Below are positions 16,127-24,661 of a stretch of 64,000 nucleotides of DNA, one piece after another. This stretch comes from Lachnospiraceae bacterium (lineage in GTDB: Bacteria > Bacillota > Clostridia > Lachnospirales > Lachnospiraceae). Below the pieces are notes generated by a model. It was not told the DNA's origin. It saw nothing but the letters and a program-made list of their open reading frames with translations, and ran no database searches. How positions within the stretch are numbered: the stretch's first letter is position 1; each line of letters begins with the position of its first letter. Position numbers and translations under genes: made by a program. Where the stretch lies: NCBI GenBank assembly GCA_902362715.1, contig CABIXN010000001.1, positions 731,673 through 795,672 on the forward strand, in the 5' to 3' direction.

Positions 16127-17134
16127 CTATTGTTTTACTCGTCCTGCACCGATTAAGTGCTGTTGCCAGTAACTACTACTTAGGTCTGCATATCCTATCG
16201 GGTCGCCTGCATGGTACATCTGATTATTTCCTACATAAATGCCGACGTGGGTTACATACGAACCAGCGTTATAGGTAGAATGGAAAAATACCAAGTCCCC
16301 AGCTTTTGCTTGCGAGAGTGGAAGATGTTGGGTAGCGTCATACTGTGCTTGTGCTGTTCTCGGTAAGGAGATACCAGCTTTTCCATAGCACCATTGCACA
16401 AGTCCGCTACAATCAAAGGAAGTGTTCGGATTACTGCCACCATACACATACTTCCAGCCTTGATATTTCAACGCTTCATTCATAATCGCTTGTGCCGTTG
16501 CATTATCAAAGTGTGCCACGGTCAGATATTGATTGACTAATTCCACATAGAACATATTTCCATAGCCATACCGCCAGCCCCCATTCTTTGCAACGGCTAT
16601 CGGGTTGGTGTAGGTTACTTTCTTTCCACCCGACTTCTCACGAGCGAAGCTCTCTGCAAGGTTAAAGGTGTGTTTCTTTCCTTTTCCTGCCACATATCCC
16701 ACATAGCCGCCGCCATAGTTATAGGACTGTATCGCTACATTCAAATCGTCGATACCTTGATTTTTGCAGGAAGAAAGCAGGGACGCAAAATATTTACACC
16801 CCTGCTTGATTGAGCTTTCCGTATCTAAGGAATTAGGCGGTAGTCCCAGACTTTCCGAACTCTGCATAACATCTTCTGCCGTACCGCCACTTTCTACTTG
16901 AATGATAGCCAATAGCACATTGACATACTCGGAGATACCGTTTTCTCTGGCGTACTTTTCCACCATAGGCTGATGTTTCAAGACTTCTGCGGATAAGTTC
17001 ATACCCGTAATGCCAGAAGAAAAATTGCTATTCTCGTCGTCGCTGTCCGCACTAATTAACACACCAAAGAAAAGCACCAGAGAAAAGAGGATAGGAAACA
17101 GAGTGCCAATGAGAGCGATATGTTTCAGTTTCAT
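16127..17134 (-). CDS. CwlT-like bifunctional cell wall hydrolase (Tn916 Orf14)
   Basis: This 335-residue secreted enzyme has an N-terminal signal anchor (about 5-28), a lysozyme-like domain with catalytic E81 in LLAIIQVESGG and the SYNYGGGYV segment, and a C-terminal NlpC/P60 peptidase with C242 in DCSGLVQWC and H296 in THVGIYVG. Together these open the peptidoglycan for the transfer channel, as CwlT does in ICEBs1. Its start overlaps the upstream Orf15 stop by 4 nt. Confidence 0.95.
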   Translation of the reverse strand: MKLKHIALIGTLFPILFSLVLFFGVLISADSDDENSNFSSGITGMNLSAEVLKHQPMVEKYARENGISEYVNVLLAIIQVESGGTAEDVMQSSESLGLPPNSLDTESSIKQGCKYFASLLSSCKNQGIDDLNVAIQSYNYGGGYVGYVAGKGKKHTFNLAESFAREKSGGKKVTYTNPIAVAKNGGWRYGYGNMFYVELVNQYLTVAHFDNATAQAIMNEALKYQGWKYVYGGSNPNTSFDCSGLVQWCYGKAGISLPRTAQAQYDATQHLPLSQAKAGDLVFFHSTYNAGSYVTHVGIYVGNNQMYHAGDPIGYADLSSSYWQQHLIGAGRVKQ

Positions 17135-19335
17135 TTTTTCTTCTGTCCTTTCTTCATCACAAGGTTACGAGTTTTCTCTGTTGTCTGCTGGTTCTTTTGG
17201 ACGGTTTGCGTCTGCTGAACCTTTGTCCTACGGTCTTTGGTGTAATTCTGGCGTGTTTCCTGTGATACCATTTTTTCTACATTTTGCCTATGTGCTATCT
17301 GTGCCGACTGGGTCGCTTTCTTATCAGAAGCACCAGAAGATAAAGGACGCTCTTTGATAACATTTGTCTTGACTGGTTCACTTGCTTTTGAAGTGGTCGC
17401 TGTGGCAGGACGTTTGACTTCCTGCGTTTTTTCCGCACTCGGCTTTGAAGCTGTGGCTGGTCGCTCATGGGGACGGGTAGCTCCCGTTGTCGCTGATCCG
17501 TCAGCCTTTCGCTGTGCCTGCCTTGCTTCTTGTGCCTTTTGAAGCTCCATACGCTTGTCAGCGATATTTTGTCTATGCTGTTCCTGCTTTTCCAATCGTC
17601 CCGTCTGTCTGGACTGCTGTTCCTGCACCATGCCACGCTTGAAGTCGGACACGCTGGACTTTGCCTTTTCCTTTGCGGAATACACCGCATAAGCGGTCTG
17701 TGTCGGCATATCTTTGATATTCTCTTTGACAGCGTTTGCTTTGTCTTTCACTTTATTTTTCGTATCTAAGACAGCACCTACTTTTGAACCTGCACGCTGT
17801 CCCATGCTGGAAGTGGTATTGCCCCGATTTTCTTTAGAAGCTGTATTTTTTCTTTCAGCTCGTTTTCCAGCAACGGCACTTCCAGCCACCGCACCAGCGA
17901 CACCGCCCGAAATACCGCCAGCACTTACCGCCCTTGCAATACGGTGTTCCATACGCCTAGCCCTATGTCGCATAAACAGATACGGTCTGCGGAAAATTCT
18001 TCGTCCCATGCTTTGACTATCATTAGCGTTCAAAGAGAACATACTCATTAAGTCGCCCAGCTTCATATAGATACCAGCGAAACATACTATCTGCAAGAAC
18101 GCCACCATGAAAAATGGATAGTCTGTGGATATGTTATAAAACATACTGGAAATACTGAACGCCACCGTTACAATGAGCGTTATTCCTGCCCGTGTCATAA
18201 TGGTATTAAACACCCTCACGATTGCCTGCTTTGCCATGCTTTCATAGCTCGGTATCATGGAAAGTAAAAAGCTGATAGGTAAAAACATTGCAAAGATAAT
18301 AAAAAGTATCTGGCTGAACAACATCATGCCCGTAAGCAAGAATACAAATATTGTTATCCCTAAATTGAAGAACAGTAGGAAGAACACCATGCCTAAACGG
18401 TTTACCACCTGCGGTATTGTCAGATTGTTGTTGTCGTTGTCCTCTATTTCTGTTTTCACGACTTCCTCTCTGGTTTTCCCGTCCTCGTCCTCTGGACTTG
18501 CCGATACAAGAGCTTCTACACGGTCTGTCCCGATTTCCTCTGCGTTGCTGTTTCCAAATTGCAGAAGTAGCCACGGCTGTTCCACTTGAATAGAAAATAA
18601 GCTGTCCCGTATCAAGTCCACGCTGTCCTTGCCCTCGCTTTCAGAGTTGGGGAGCATGATTTTTGTTCCCAAATCAAGTGAAGCGGTACTGATGTCTGAT
18701 GAAAATTCATTTATCTTCTTGATGTAGTCGGGAGCATAGGCGATAAACGAAGCGGACAACACGAACACTACCACAAAGTTAATAACAGCGTGAAGTGCCT
18801 TACTGGTTTCCCGTTTGATAAGTCCCGTATAGGCAACATAAAGTCCTACCACCAAGATAATGAGAAGCAGAAAACCAACATAGAAGCCCGTAGAAGAAAA
18901 GCCGTTTTGTGTTACGCCTGCAAGGGTCTGTATGCTTTTCCCGATACTGTCTGCCATATCGTTGATGAAGTCCAGCTTATAGGCTTCCTGCACCACATAG
19001 CCCGTGGCATTGCTTAAATAAAGGCTTATCGTCCAGACAAAGTTGGTAATACAGTAAAGCCCGTACTGCACCGATTTTCCGATACCGTCCAGCCAGTTCC
19101 ACGGAAGCCACGACCAGCTATTATCCACATAAAAATCAAGCTGGTAGTTGGAAAGGGGGTATTTTGAGTAAAGATTTTCTGCGTTTATGGTATCGTCCAC
19201 AAGCCCCGTCGCATGAGCCACCGTCCCCAAAAGTGAAAGCAGGATAAGGGAGAGTGCCACGACAAACAGAGCCATTTTGAGAAAGTGGAAAATCTTCTTT
19301 TTTGTGAACGCACCTTTTATCCTTTCTTTCATCAC
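17131..19335 (-). CDS. Membrane channel protein Orf15 (VirB6/TrbL-like)
   Basis: This 734-residue protein has an N-terminal signal or anchor (about 15-42), several further membrane segments (about 80-115, 150-170, 185-205 and 310-430) and a long hydrophilic tail (about 460-734) rich in K, A, Q, E and T with repeats of QTR/TRQ type. It corresponds to Orf15 of Tn916, a membrane channel subunit. Its start (MMKER) overlaps the VirB4-like stop by 4 nt. Confidence 0.92.
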   Translation of the reverse strand: MMKERIKGAFTKKKIFHFLKMALFVVALSLILLSLLGTVAHATGLVDDTINAENLYSKYPLSNYQLDFYVDNSWSWLPWNWLDGIGKSVQYGLYCITNFVWTISLYLSNATGYVVQEAYKLDFINDMADSIGKSIQTLAGVTQNGFSSTGFYVGFLLLIILVVGLYVAYTGLIKRETSKALHAVINFVVVFVLSASFIAYAPDYIKKINEFSSDISTASLDLGTKIMLPNSESEGKDSVDLIRDSLFSIQVEQPWLLLQFGNSNAEEIGTDRVEALVSASPEDEDGKTREEVVKTEIEDNDNNNLTIPQVVNRLGMVFFLLFFNLGITIFVFLLTGMMLFSQILFIIFAMFLPISFLLSMIPSYESMAKQAIVRVFNTIMTRAGITLIVTVAFSISSMFYNISTDYPFFMVAFLQIVCFAGIYMKLGDLMSMFSLNANDSQSMGRRIFRRPYLFMRHRARRMEHRIARAVSAGGISGGVAGAVAGSAVAGKRAERKNTASKENRGNTTSSMGQRAGSKVGAVLDTKNKVKDKANAVKENIKDMPTQTAYAVYSAKEKAKSSVSDFKRGMVQEQQSRQTGRLEKQEQHRQNIADKRMELQKAQEARQAQRKADGSATTGATRPHERPATASKPSAEKTQEVKRPATATTSKASEPVKTNVIKERPLSSGASDKKATQSAQIAHRQNVEKMVSQETRQNYTKDRRTKVQQTQTVQKNQQTTEKTRNLVMKKGQKKK

Positions 19336-21782
19336 TCCACCTCATTTCTCTGTACGGGCGGTCTGGTATCAAAGGCGTGCAACAGTTCTTCAAAGACTGG
19401 GTGTATCTGCACCACACCGACACGCCCGTATAAGTCCTGCAATAAGCATTGTCCGTTCTCCAAATCACGAAGCCGTTTCTGGTTGTTCTCGTCGTCCTTG
19501 TCGATACCGAAAAATTCTAAGGTCTGCTTTATCTCGTTAATGTCAGTAGAACGAAAGGCAAATTTCAAGCCGATATTGTTTTTCAGACTTTCCTTTGACA
19601 CGTCCCCAGAAGATTGTGTAACGAAATAAACGCCTGCCTGCATAGCTCGCCCAGCACGAACCAGCTTACTTGATAAGGTTTCGCCTTGTGCTACATTTAA
19701 GAACGCCCACGCTTCATCAAGGTCTACAATCTTAAAAATGCTTCTGTCGCTGTGAATGAAGTCGAGTGCAAAGGTACTAATCACAATCAGCATAGACACC
19801 GACAATAATTCAATGGTCGTGTATTCCTCAAAAGTGGTATCTTTATCTGGCAGTACAAGGTCTGCTACTTGAATGATATTGAGCTGGTTATCCAGACTGA
19901 TTGCATTTTCCACCGTACCGTCTGAAAACAGCAGGTGTGCAAAGTCGTAGTCCGTGAAGCTGTCGATATGGTCTGCAATATTTCTTGATATGGGCGTATC
20001 TTCACGGCGAAGCTCGTCTATCACATGGAGTAAGCCCCGACTGTCGCTCTGGGTAACGGAGCGTACCGCCTTACGAAGTACGGGGAATTTTTCGCCGTCC
20101 CTAGAGGAAATACCCGTAAGGAATGTTAAGATGTCGATTGCCAGACTTTCAGCGTCTTTTACATTCTTCATAATCACAAACGGGTCAAGAAGTCCTGCAT
20201 TGTCCTTGTCGCTGGTAAGATTTACGATATTGATTTCATGGGCTATCTCTGGGAGCGTTTCTTTCCAGTTGCCACGCTCGGCTTTGGGGTCTAAAATGAC
20301 TGCTTGACCGCCAAACAACACCGAATAATACACCAGAAGATTGTTGCAGAACGACTTCCCACCGCCAAGAGAACCGACGAAAGCAGACGCAAGGGCGTTG
20401 GTAACTGTACCTTTTACGCCCTGCGAAGCCAAAGACGGTTGCAGGTACACATTTCTTCCCGTATCAACGGAATAGCCCATATAGATACCCGTAGTTTCTC
20501 CTAACTGCTGGGTCGCTCCAATACCAAGCCCAGCCAAGAAGTCTGATTTTACATACTGCACATAGTCATTGATATATCGCTTGCTGGCAGGAAAAAATTC
20601 AGAATGAAGCCCCAGCATATCCCCAGCAGGACGCACCAGCTTTACATTGAGGTCGTCGTAAAAGTCTTTGACTTCATCACAACGGCGTTTTAATTCGTCC
20701 AAATCATCAGCCGATACACGCACTACATAAGAGAGCTTATACATACTTTCTTTGCTCTGGTCTAAATCCGTTTCCAGCTCGTCCACGCTGTCTAATGCGT
20801 CCACCACATTTGAGCTGGTTTCACTTCCTGCTTGATAAGCGTGATTGTCAAGGTCTTTCAATTCCTTTTTCTTATTTCTTACTGTGGTAAGAGCCTTTCT
20901 GTTCTCCACGATTTCTACATTCATAGAAGTATCAACGGGGAATGTGAATTGCTGTTGCTGGAAATAGAAGATTTCAGACGACGGGAAATCAAGCTCCCCG
21001 ACAATCGCATTGACGGTAAAGTAGGATACATAGCTTTCCTTGTCCTCATGCTCCAATCGTAAATACCGCTGGCTTTCCTCAATCACACACCTTGTCGGAC
21101 GAATAAGGTCGTAGTATTTTATCAGCGTTTCTTTGTTCAATTTTTTCTTTGGTAGCTGGTACTCATAATCTTCATAGGCGATACCGTCCCTGCCGTAAAG
21201 ATGTTCCATGAGATACCCAAAATCATTGATTTCCAAGCGACGCACCTTAAAACGCCTTGATATTTTATTTTCCAGTAACTTTTCCATTTTCATGTAACGG
21301 TTGATTTCATCATTCGGCATGGAAACAAAATCATTCATCAGCGTGTGGTTCACTTCATGGAGAAATTCCGTAAACGTCAGCCACGCCGATTTTTTGATGT
21401 TCTTCAGATTGAGCTGTTCTTCCGTAACCATGAGCTTAAAGCCAAGAAAAAAACGGTAGTCCACTTGATTGTCCCCAATCATAGATACTAACGCTTCGGT
21501 CTGTTCGTCTATCTTCTGATAGGCAACTTCCTTTAATTTTCCAGTTACCAGTTTCTTTGACTGTTCCTGCATACTTCGTATGGAGCTTTCTGTGGCAATC
21601 TGCAAGGCATGAATTTTACCCTCACGGGACTGTGCGATAAGCTGGCGAAAGCTGTCATGCACGATAAATTTCTGCTCTGCGGATAGGAAAGAATAGTTAT
21701 ACGGTATCAACTCATAGTAAGCGAACACCTCATTGTCCTTGTTCCAGACAAGGTTATTGTCAATATATTTTATCGGGAACAT
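19332..21782 (-). CDS. VirB4-like conjugation ATPase (Tn916 Orf16)
   Basis: This 816-residue cytoplasmic ATPase drives the secretion apparatus. Walker A is GSLGGGKS near residue 474, and Walker B is IFKIVDLDEAWAF in the C-terminal third, followed by the motif FVTQSSGDV. Length is close to Orf16 of Tn916. Its start overlaps the tcpE gene end by 23 nt. Intactness of both motifs argues that transfer is functional. Confidence 0.95.
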   Translation of the reverse strand: MFPIKYIDNNLVWNKDNEVFAYYELIPYNYSFLSAEQKFIVHDSFRQLIAQSREGKIHALQIATESSIRSMQEQSKKLVTGKLKEVAYQKIDEQTEALVSMIGDNQVDYRFFLGFKLMVTEEQLNLKNIKKSAWLTFTEFLHEVNHTLMNDFVSMPNDEINRYMKMEKLLENKISRRFKVRRLEINDFGYLMEHLYGRDGIAYEDYEYQLPKKKLNKETLIKYYDLIRPTRCVIEESQRYLRLEHEDKESYVSYFTVNAIVGELDFPSSEIFYFQQQQFTFPVDTSMNVEIVENRKALTTVRNKKKELKDLDNHAYQAGSETSSNVVDALDSVDELETDLDQSKESMYKLSYVVRVSADDLDELKRRCDEVKDFYDDLNVKLVRPAGDMLGLHSEFFPASKRYINDYVQYVKSDFLAGLGIGATQQLGETTGIYMGYSVDTGRNVYLQPSLASQGVKGTVTNALASAFVGSLGGGKSFCNNLLVYYSVLFGGQAVILDPKAERGNWKETLPEIAHEINIVNLTSDKDNAGLLDPFVIMKNVKDAESLAIDILTFLTGISSRDGEKFPVLRKAVRSVTQSDSRGLLHVIDELRREDTPISRNIADHIDSFTDYDFAHLLFSDGTVENAISLDNQLNIIQVADLVLPDKDTTFEEYTTIELLSVSMLIVISTFALDFIHSDRSIFKIVDLDEAWAFLNVAQGETLSSKLVRAGRAMQAGVYFVTQSSGDVSKESLKNNIGLKFAFRSTDINEIKQTLEFFGIDKDDENNQKRLRDLENGQCLLQDLYGRVGVVQIHPVFEELLHAFDTRPPVQRNEVE

Positions 21783-22158
21783 AGTTCACACTCCTTACTG
21801 CCGTGATTGTTTCATTCAAGGTCTGCTTATGCAGTTTTACGGCTTTTCCTGCATAAGTGATTTTAGGTCGCAGGGCATAGGTTATCTGTGATTTCAAAAA
21901 GCTGTACGGCTTCTTTCCGTCAAAAGTTTTCTGCGACATAAACCAAGTGAGAGCAACGGGAATACCAAAATATTTGAGAAATGCTCCCTCAATCATGGAA
22001 AGTGGGGGAATATCCCCAAACAGAATGATGATAAATTCTGTAATCACAAACCATGTAATCTGCGTAAAAGTAACGGGAAAGGGCAAGTTAAAGTCATTGA
22101 TTGCATACAAGACTTTTTCCACGTTCCAGATACCCGTATAAGATTTAATCTTTTTCAA
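21760..22158 (-). CDS. tcpE: TcpE-family conjugal transfer protein (Tn916 Orf17)
   Basis: This 132-residue protein has two adjacent transmembrane segments (about 33-50 and 52-80) followed by a basic region with KPYSFLKSQITYALRPK, as in TcpE/PrgI-like partners of VirB4. It probably sits in the inner membrane next to the ATPase. GAAAGGAG precedes the ATG. A terminator-like hairpin lies just upstream. Confidence 0.9.
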   Translation of the reverse strand: MKKIKSYTGIWNVEKVLYAINDFNLPFPVTFTQITWFVITEFIIILFGDIPPLSMIEGAFLKYFGIPVALTWFMSQKTFDGKKPYSFLKSQITYALRPKITYAGKAVKLHKQTLNETITAVRSVNYVPDKIY

Positions 22159-22183
22159 GTTCTTTCAGCTCCTTTCAAAATAG

Positions 22184-22255
22184 AAAAGGACAGCCATGTT
22201 TCAGACTGTCCCTTAAAAGAGAAATACGCTGTCAGTAGCAACAAAGCTTGTTGCT
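22184..22255 (-). terminator. Hairpin terminator and palindrome inside the transfer operon
   Basis: Minus-strand GGACAG (22212-22207) pairs with CTGTCC (22194-22189), followed by TTTT. Just upstream AGCAACAA-N3-TTGTTGCT (22237-22255) forms a second strong inverted repeat. The two lie between ardA and tcpE, so they would attenuate transfer transcripts unless read through. Confidence 0.6.
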
Positions 22256-22267
22256 GATCTTCCAGCG

Positions 22268-22771
22268 TTAATATGGTATCTCGCACATACCTCGGCTTGT
22301 TTCAATAAAGCAACCGCCCATATCCAAATCTCGCCCGTAGGCTTCATAGTCAATGTAGTTCTGTAAGCTGGGTGGAATGTCGCCAAGTGCCTGCAATTCG
22401 TCTATATAGTAGTAGGCAACGTCTGTCATGGTTTCACAGTCGGGATAATAATAAATATCGTCCTTATGTTCCACGACTTCTTCCAGCGTCCCGTAGTGGC
22501 TGATAAATTCGTCCAGACATTCTACGATATAGTCGGGAAGTTCCTCTATCATTTCATACATCTCATTGAGTTCTTCAATGGAAACATACTCGCCAATCGC
22601 AATGGGGAAGTTGTCGGTATCATGGATAGCGTATTCCTCATATTGTTCATTCAAGCCGATTTTTTCTTTCACATCTTCCTCGTCAATGGGAAATGTGAAC
22701 CAAGCACCGACTAAATAGCCCTCATTGTATTTGCCAAGATTAGCAATATAAACCGCCATATCATCCATCAT
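22268..22771 (-). CDS. ardA: Antirestriction protein ArdA, copy 2
   Basis: This 167-residue acidic protein matches ArdA (Tn916 Orf18), a DNA mimic that inhibits type I restriction enzymes during establishment. It begins MMDDMAVYIANLGKYNEGYLVGAWFTFPI and contains the antirestriction-type segment DCETMTDVAYYYIDELQ. ATG 22771 is chosen for its GAGGTG site; the frame extends three codons to a GTG. It lies downstream of another ArdA-like gene, with which it shares the W-F-P/L-I start and the late YDFEAY/IDYEAYGR segment. Confidence 0.9.
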   Translation of the reverse strand: MMDDMAVYIANLGKYNEGYLVGAWFTFPIDEEDVKEKIGLNEQYEEYAIHDTDNFPIAIGEYVSIEELNEMYEMIEELPDYIVECLDEFISHYGTLEEVVEHKDDIYYYPDCETMTDVAYYYIDELQALGDIPPSLQNYIDYEAYGRDLDMGGCFIETSRGMCEIPY

Positions 22772-22788
22772 AAGCACCACCTCATTTC

Positions 22789-23292
22789 CTACTCTGGCAG
22801 TTCAAAGATACCGTGTTCTGTTACTAAAAATTTCCCGTGTTCCTGCAAGTGAGAAGCGTAGGCTTCAAAGTCAAAGTAATATTCTTGACAATCCTCGGAT
22901 AAATGCTTAAATGTCGGGTCGTTCATCAGCTTTTGCCTTGCAACATCTATCATACTTTTGCAGTTGGGATAAACCGTAATCACGTTCCTGCAAATATAAA
23001 GTGCTTCTAAATTTTCATACACGGTAAGAAGTGCTGTATATTCTTCTTGCATATCGCTTGAAAGCTGGCGGTACATAAAATCTAATTCATTGAGCTGGTA
23101 CACGCTTGTATGTTCGTGAACTTCATCAGCATAAGGCAACACCTTTTCGATAATGCGGTAATCCCCACTTTCTGCACCGACACCTAACTTTTCTTCAAAC
23201 TCGGCAACATCTATCGGCAGGTCGAACCAGTATGATGTTGTTTCTTCGCCAGTTGTTCCTCTCGTTTCCACCAGCACCCTTGTTTCCTGCAT
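22789..23292 (-). CDS. Antirestriction protein ArdA-like, copy 1
   Basis: This 167-residue acidic protein is a diverged ArdA paralogue: SYWFDLPIDVAEFEEKLG at the start, LNELDFMYRQL in the middle, NCKSMIDVARQKL and FDFEAYASHLQEHG near the end. Two different ArdA proteins would widen the range of restriction systems resisted. It overlaps the upstream small gene by 82 nt in another frame. GAGG precedes the ATG. Confidence 0.85.
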   Translation of the reverse strand: MQETRVLVETRGTTGEETTSYWFDLPIDVAEFEEKLGVGAESGDYRIIEKVLPYADEVHEHTSVYQLNELDFMYRQLSSDMQEEYTALLTVYENLEALYICRNVITVYPNCKSMIDVARQKLMNDPTFKHLSEDCQEYYFDFEAYASHLQEHGKFLVTEHGIFELPE

Positions 23293-23507
23293 TGTTCCTC
23301 ACGTCCTTTCTGTTGTTTCATCACATCTTTTAAAGTCTGGTACGGCATACCAAACACATATTTAGAAAAATCTTCTAACTGTCTTATTTCATAATCGGCA
23401 GGGTTCAGCCGTTTCATTTCCTGCCACACTTTACGCTTGTAAGAGGGCAGGTCGGAAATGTATTCACAGCTGACGTTTGCCTGCATATCCTTAAAAATAT
23501 CGCTCAT
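23211..23507 (-). CDS. Small ICE protein, 98 residues (unknown)
   Basis: The product starts MSDIFKDMQANVSCEYISDLPSY-type and has YKRKVWQEMKRLNPADYEIRQLEDF, YVFGMPYQTLKDVMKQQ and a basic, glutamine-rich tail. ATG 23507 follows TTGGAGTG; the longer frame to 23621 would run through a terminator and is rejected. It overlaps ardA by 82 nt, so its last 27 codons double as the ArdA start in another frame. It is probably an ICE accessory gene linked to ArdA expression. Confidence 0.7.
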   Translation of the reverse strand: MSDIFKDMQANVSCEYISDLPSYKRKVWQEMKRLNPADYEIRQLEDFSKYVFGMPYQTLKDVMKQQKGREEQCRKQGCWWKREEQLAKKQHHTGSTCR

Positions 23508-23536
23508 TTCATCACTCCAATCTGAAATTTTGGTAA

Positions 23537-23568
23537 GAAAAAAGCAGTCAATCCTAAGACTAACTGCT
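23537..23568 (-). terminator. Cassette-type terminator a
   Basis: Minus-strand AGCAGTTAGTC pairs with GATTGACTGCT over 11 bp (G-U allowed), loop TTAG, followed by TTTTT. The same hairpin recurs at 27463 and 28294. It closes the alpha/beta hydrolase unit and lies just before the ribosome site of the next gene. Confidence 0.85.
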
Positions 23569-23595
23569 TTGTGTGTATGGACATGAAATTGTTTA

Positions 23596-24222
23596 TCAGA
23601 CATATTGTTTGAAAAATACATTTAACTTTTGCCCTAGTAGTGTTGGGTTATCTGTATTTACTTCATGTCCTGCATTTTCAATAATAGCTATTTCTGCGTT
23701 TTCTATCTGTTGTTGCAATTCTAAAGAAGCTTTTTTATTTATCTTATCCTTATCGCCACAGACAACAAGTACCGAACATGATATTTTTTTCAGTTCATGT
23801 TTAAAATTAAGTTCTGTCATAGATTTGCATAGATTGATAAAATCTGTTTTCTGAAAACCCATTTTTTCAAATGCTGAACAAGGCATAATACGGAATATCA
23901 GATTTTGCATTTTTAACAGATACTTTGGCATTTCATATTGTGTGCCTATTAACACTAATGAGTTCATTTTTTCTGGGTGTTCTATCGCATACTGCATAGC
24001 AAGAATACCACCTAAAGAAAGTCCACAAATATTTAGCGGTTCTTCAAACTGTTCACAGTATGTTTCCAATGTCCGATACAATGTATCATAACATGGTATT
24101 TTTCCAAAAAGCCAATCTGATAAATTAGGGCATAAAACTTCAAAATCATCATTGAATACTTTTACGGTATCACTCCAACTTTCAGAAGATTGTCCCAAAC
24201 CGTGAAGCATTATATATTTCAT
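23596..24222 (-). CDS. Alpha/beta hydrolase, ICE cargo
   Basis: This 208-residue enzyme has the alpha/beta-hydrolase fold: an oxyanion region in MLHGLGQSSESW, nucleophile elbow GLSLGG (Ser near residue 68), an acid in VVCGDKDKI, and catalytic His in NAGHEVNTDNP. The substrate is not predictable; esterase or lactonase activity on small molecules fits. It has its own promoter (24257-24285) and terminator, so it behaves as an independent cassette set between Orf19 and the ardA genes. Confidence 0.88.
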   Translation of the reverse strand: MKYIMLHGLGQSSESWSDTVKVFNDDFEVLCPNLSDWLFGKIPCYDTLYRTLETYCEQFEEPLNICGLSLGGILAMQYAIEHPEKMNSLVLIGTQYEMPKYLLKMQNLIFRIMPCSAFEKMGFQKTDFINLCKSMTELNFKHELKKISCSVLVVCGDKDKINKKASLELQQQIENAEIAIIENAGHEVNTDNPTLLGQKLNVFFKQYV

Positions 24223-24256
24223 TCCATCACTCCTAGATACTGTGTTTCATATCCAC

Positions 24257-24285
24257 ATTATAACATTCGCATATCAGCACCACAA
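24257..24285 (-). promoter_or_regulatory. Promoter of the alpha/beta hydrolase
   Basis: Minus-strand TTGTGG, 17-base spacer, TATAAT. The surrounding 45 bases align with the promoter at 28138-28166 (ATTGT-G, ATATG, GTTATAAT, TGG-TATG shared). Confidence 0.75.
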
Positions 24286-24292
24286 TAAAATT

Positions 24293-24514
24293 TTATGCAC
24301 CGATAATCTTATTGAACAGCTCTAACAATACATCTTTCACACCGCCAGCGTTGAATACCAAACCGACAGCAATCAAGGCAACTACTAAGAAGCCGATAAG
24401 TTTGGAAAACTCACGCTTGAAACCTAAGTAGATACCGATAACCACAATCGCCATAAGCACTAAGCTCTGTGCGTTTGATAAAAACCATTGATATAAATTT
24501 TGTCCGAAATTCAT
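24293..24514 (-). CDS. Tn916 Orf19-like membrane protein
   Basis: This 73-residue protein starts MNFGQNLYQWFLSNAQSLVL and has two transmembrane segments (about 14-29 and 36-57) separated by GFKREFSK, then LLELFNKIIGA. It is a conserved small membrane protein of Tn916-family transfer regions; the precise role is unknown. Its ATG directly abuts the TAA of the upstream DUF3789 gene (TAAATG), indicating coupling. Confidence 0.92.
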   Translation of the reverse strand: MNFGQNLYQWFLSNAQSLVLMAIVVIGIYLGFKREFSKLIGFLVVALIAVGLVFNAGGVKDVLLELFNKIIGA

Positions 24515-24649
24515 TTAATTGTCCTCGCTTTCTTCTAATTGTTTCATTTCATAGTCAGCTTCTTTGCCGACATTCAAAATACACATCAAGACTACGCCGA
24601 TACCCATTCCCATAGATACCAGCAGGAAATCTTTTAATAATACCCACAT
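24515..24649 (-). CDS. DUF3789-type small membrane protein, 44 residues
   Basis: ATG 24649 follows GGAGTGATAAAA. The product begins MWVLLKDFLLVSMGMGIGV, has one transmembrane segment and an acidic tail KEADYEMKQLEESEDN, which fits the short DUF3789 proteins next to Orf19 in Tn916-like elements. Its function is unknown. Its TAA touches the Orf19 ATG. It was too short for routine ORF listing but has clear signals. Confidence 0.8.
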   Translation of the reverse strand: MWVLLKDFLLVSMGMGIGVVLMCILNVGKEADYEMKQLEESEDN

Positions 24650-24661
24650 TTTTTATCACTC

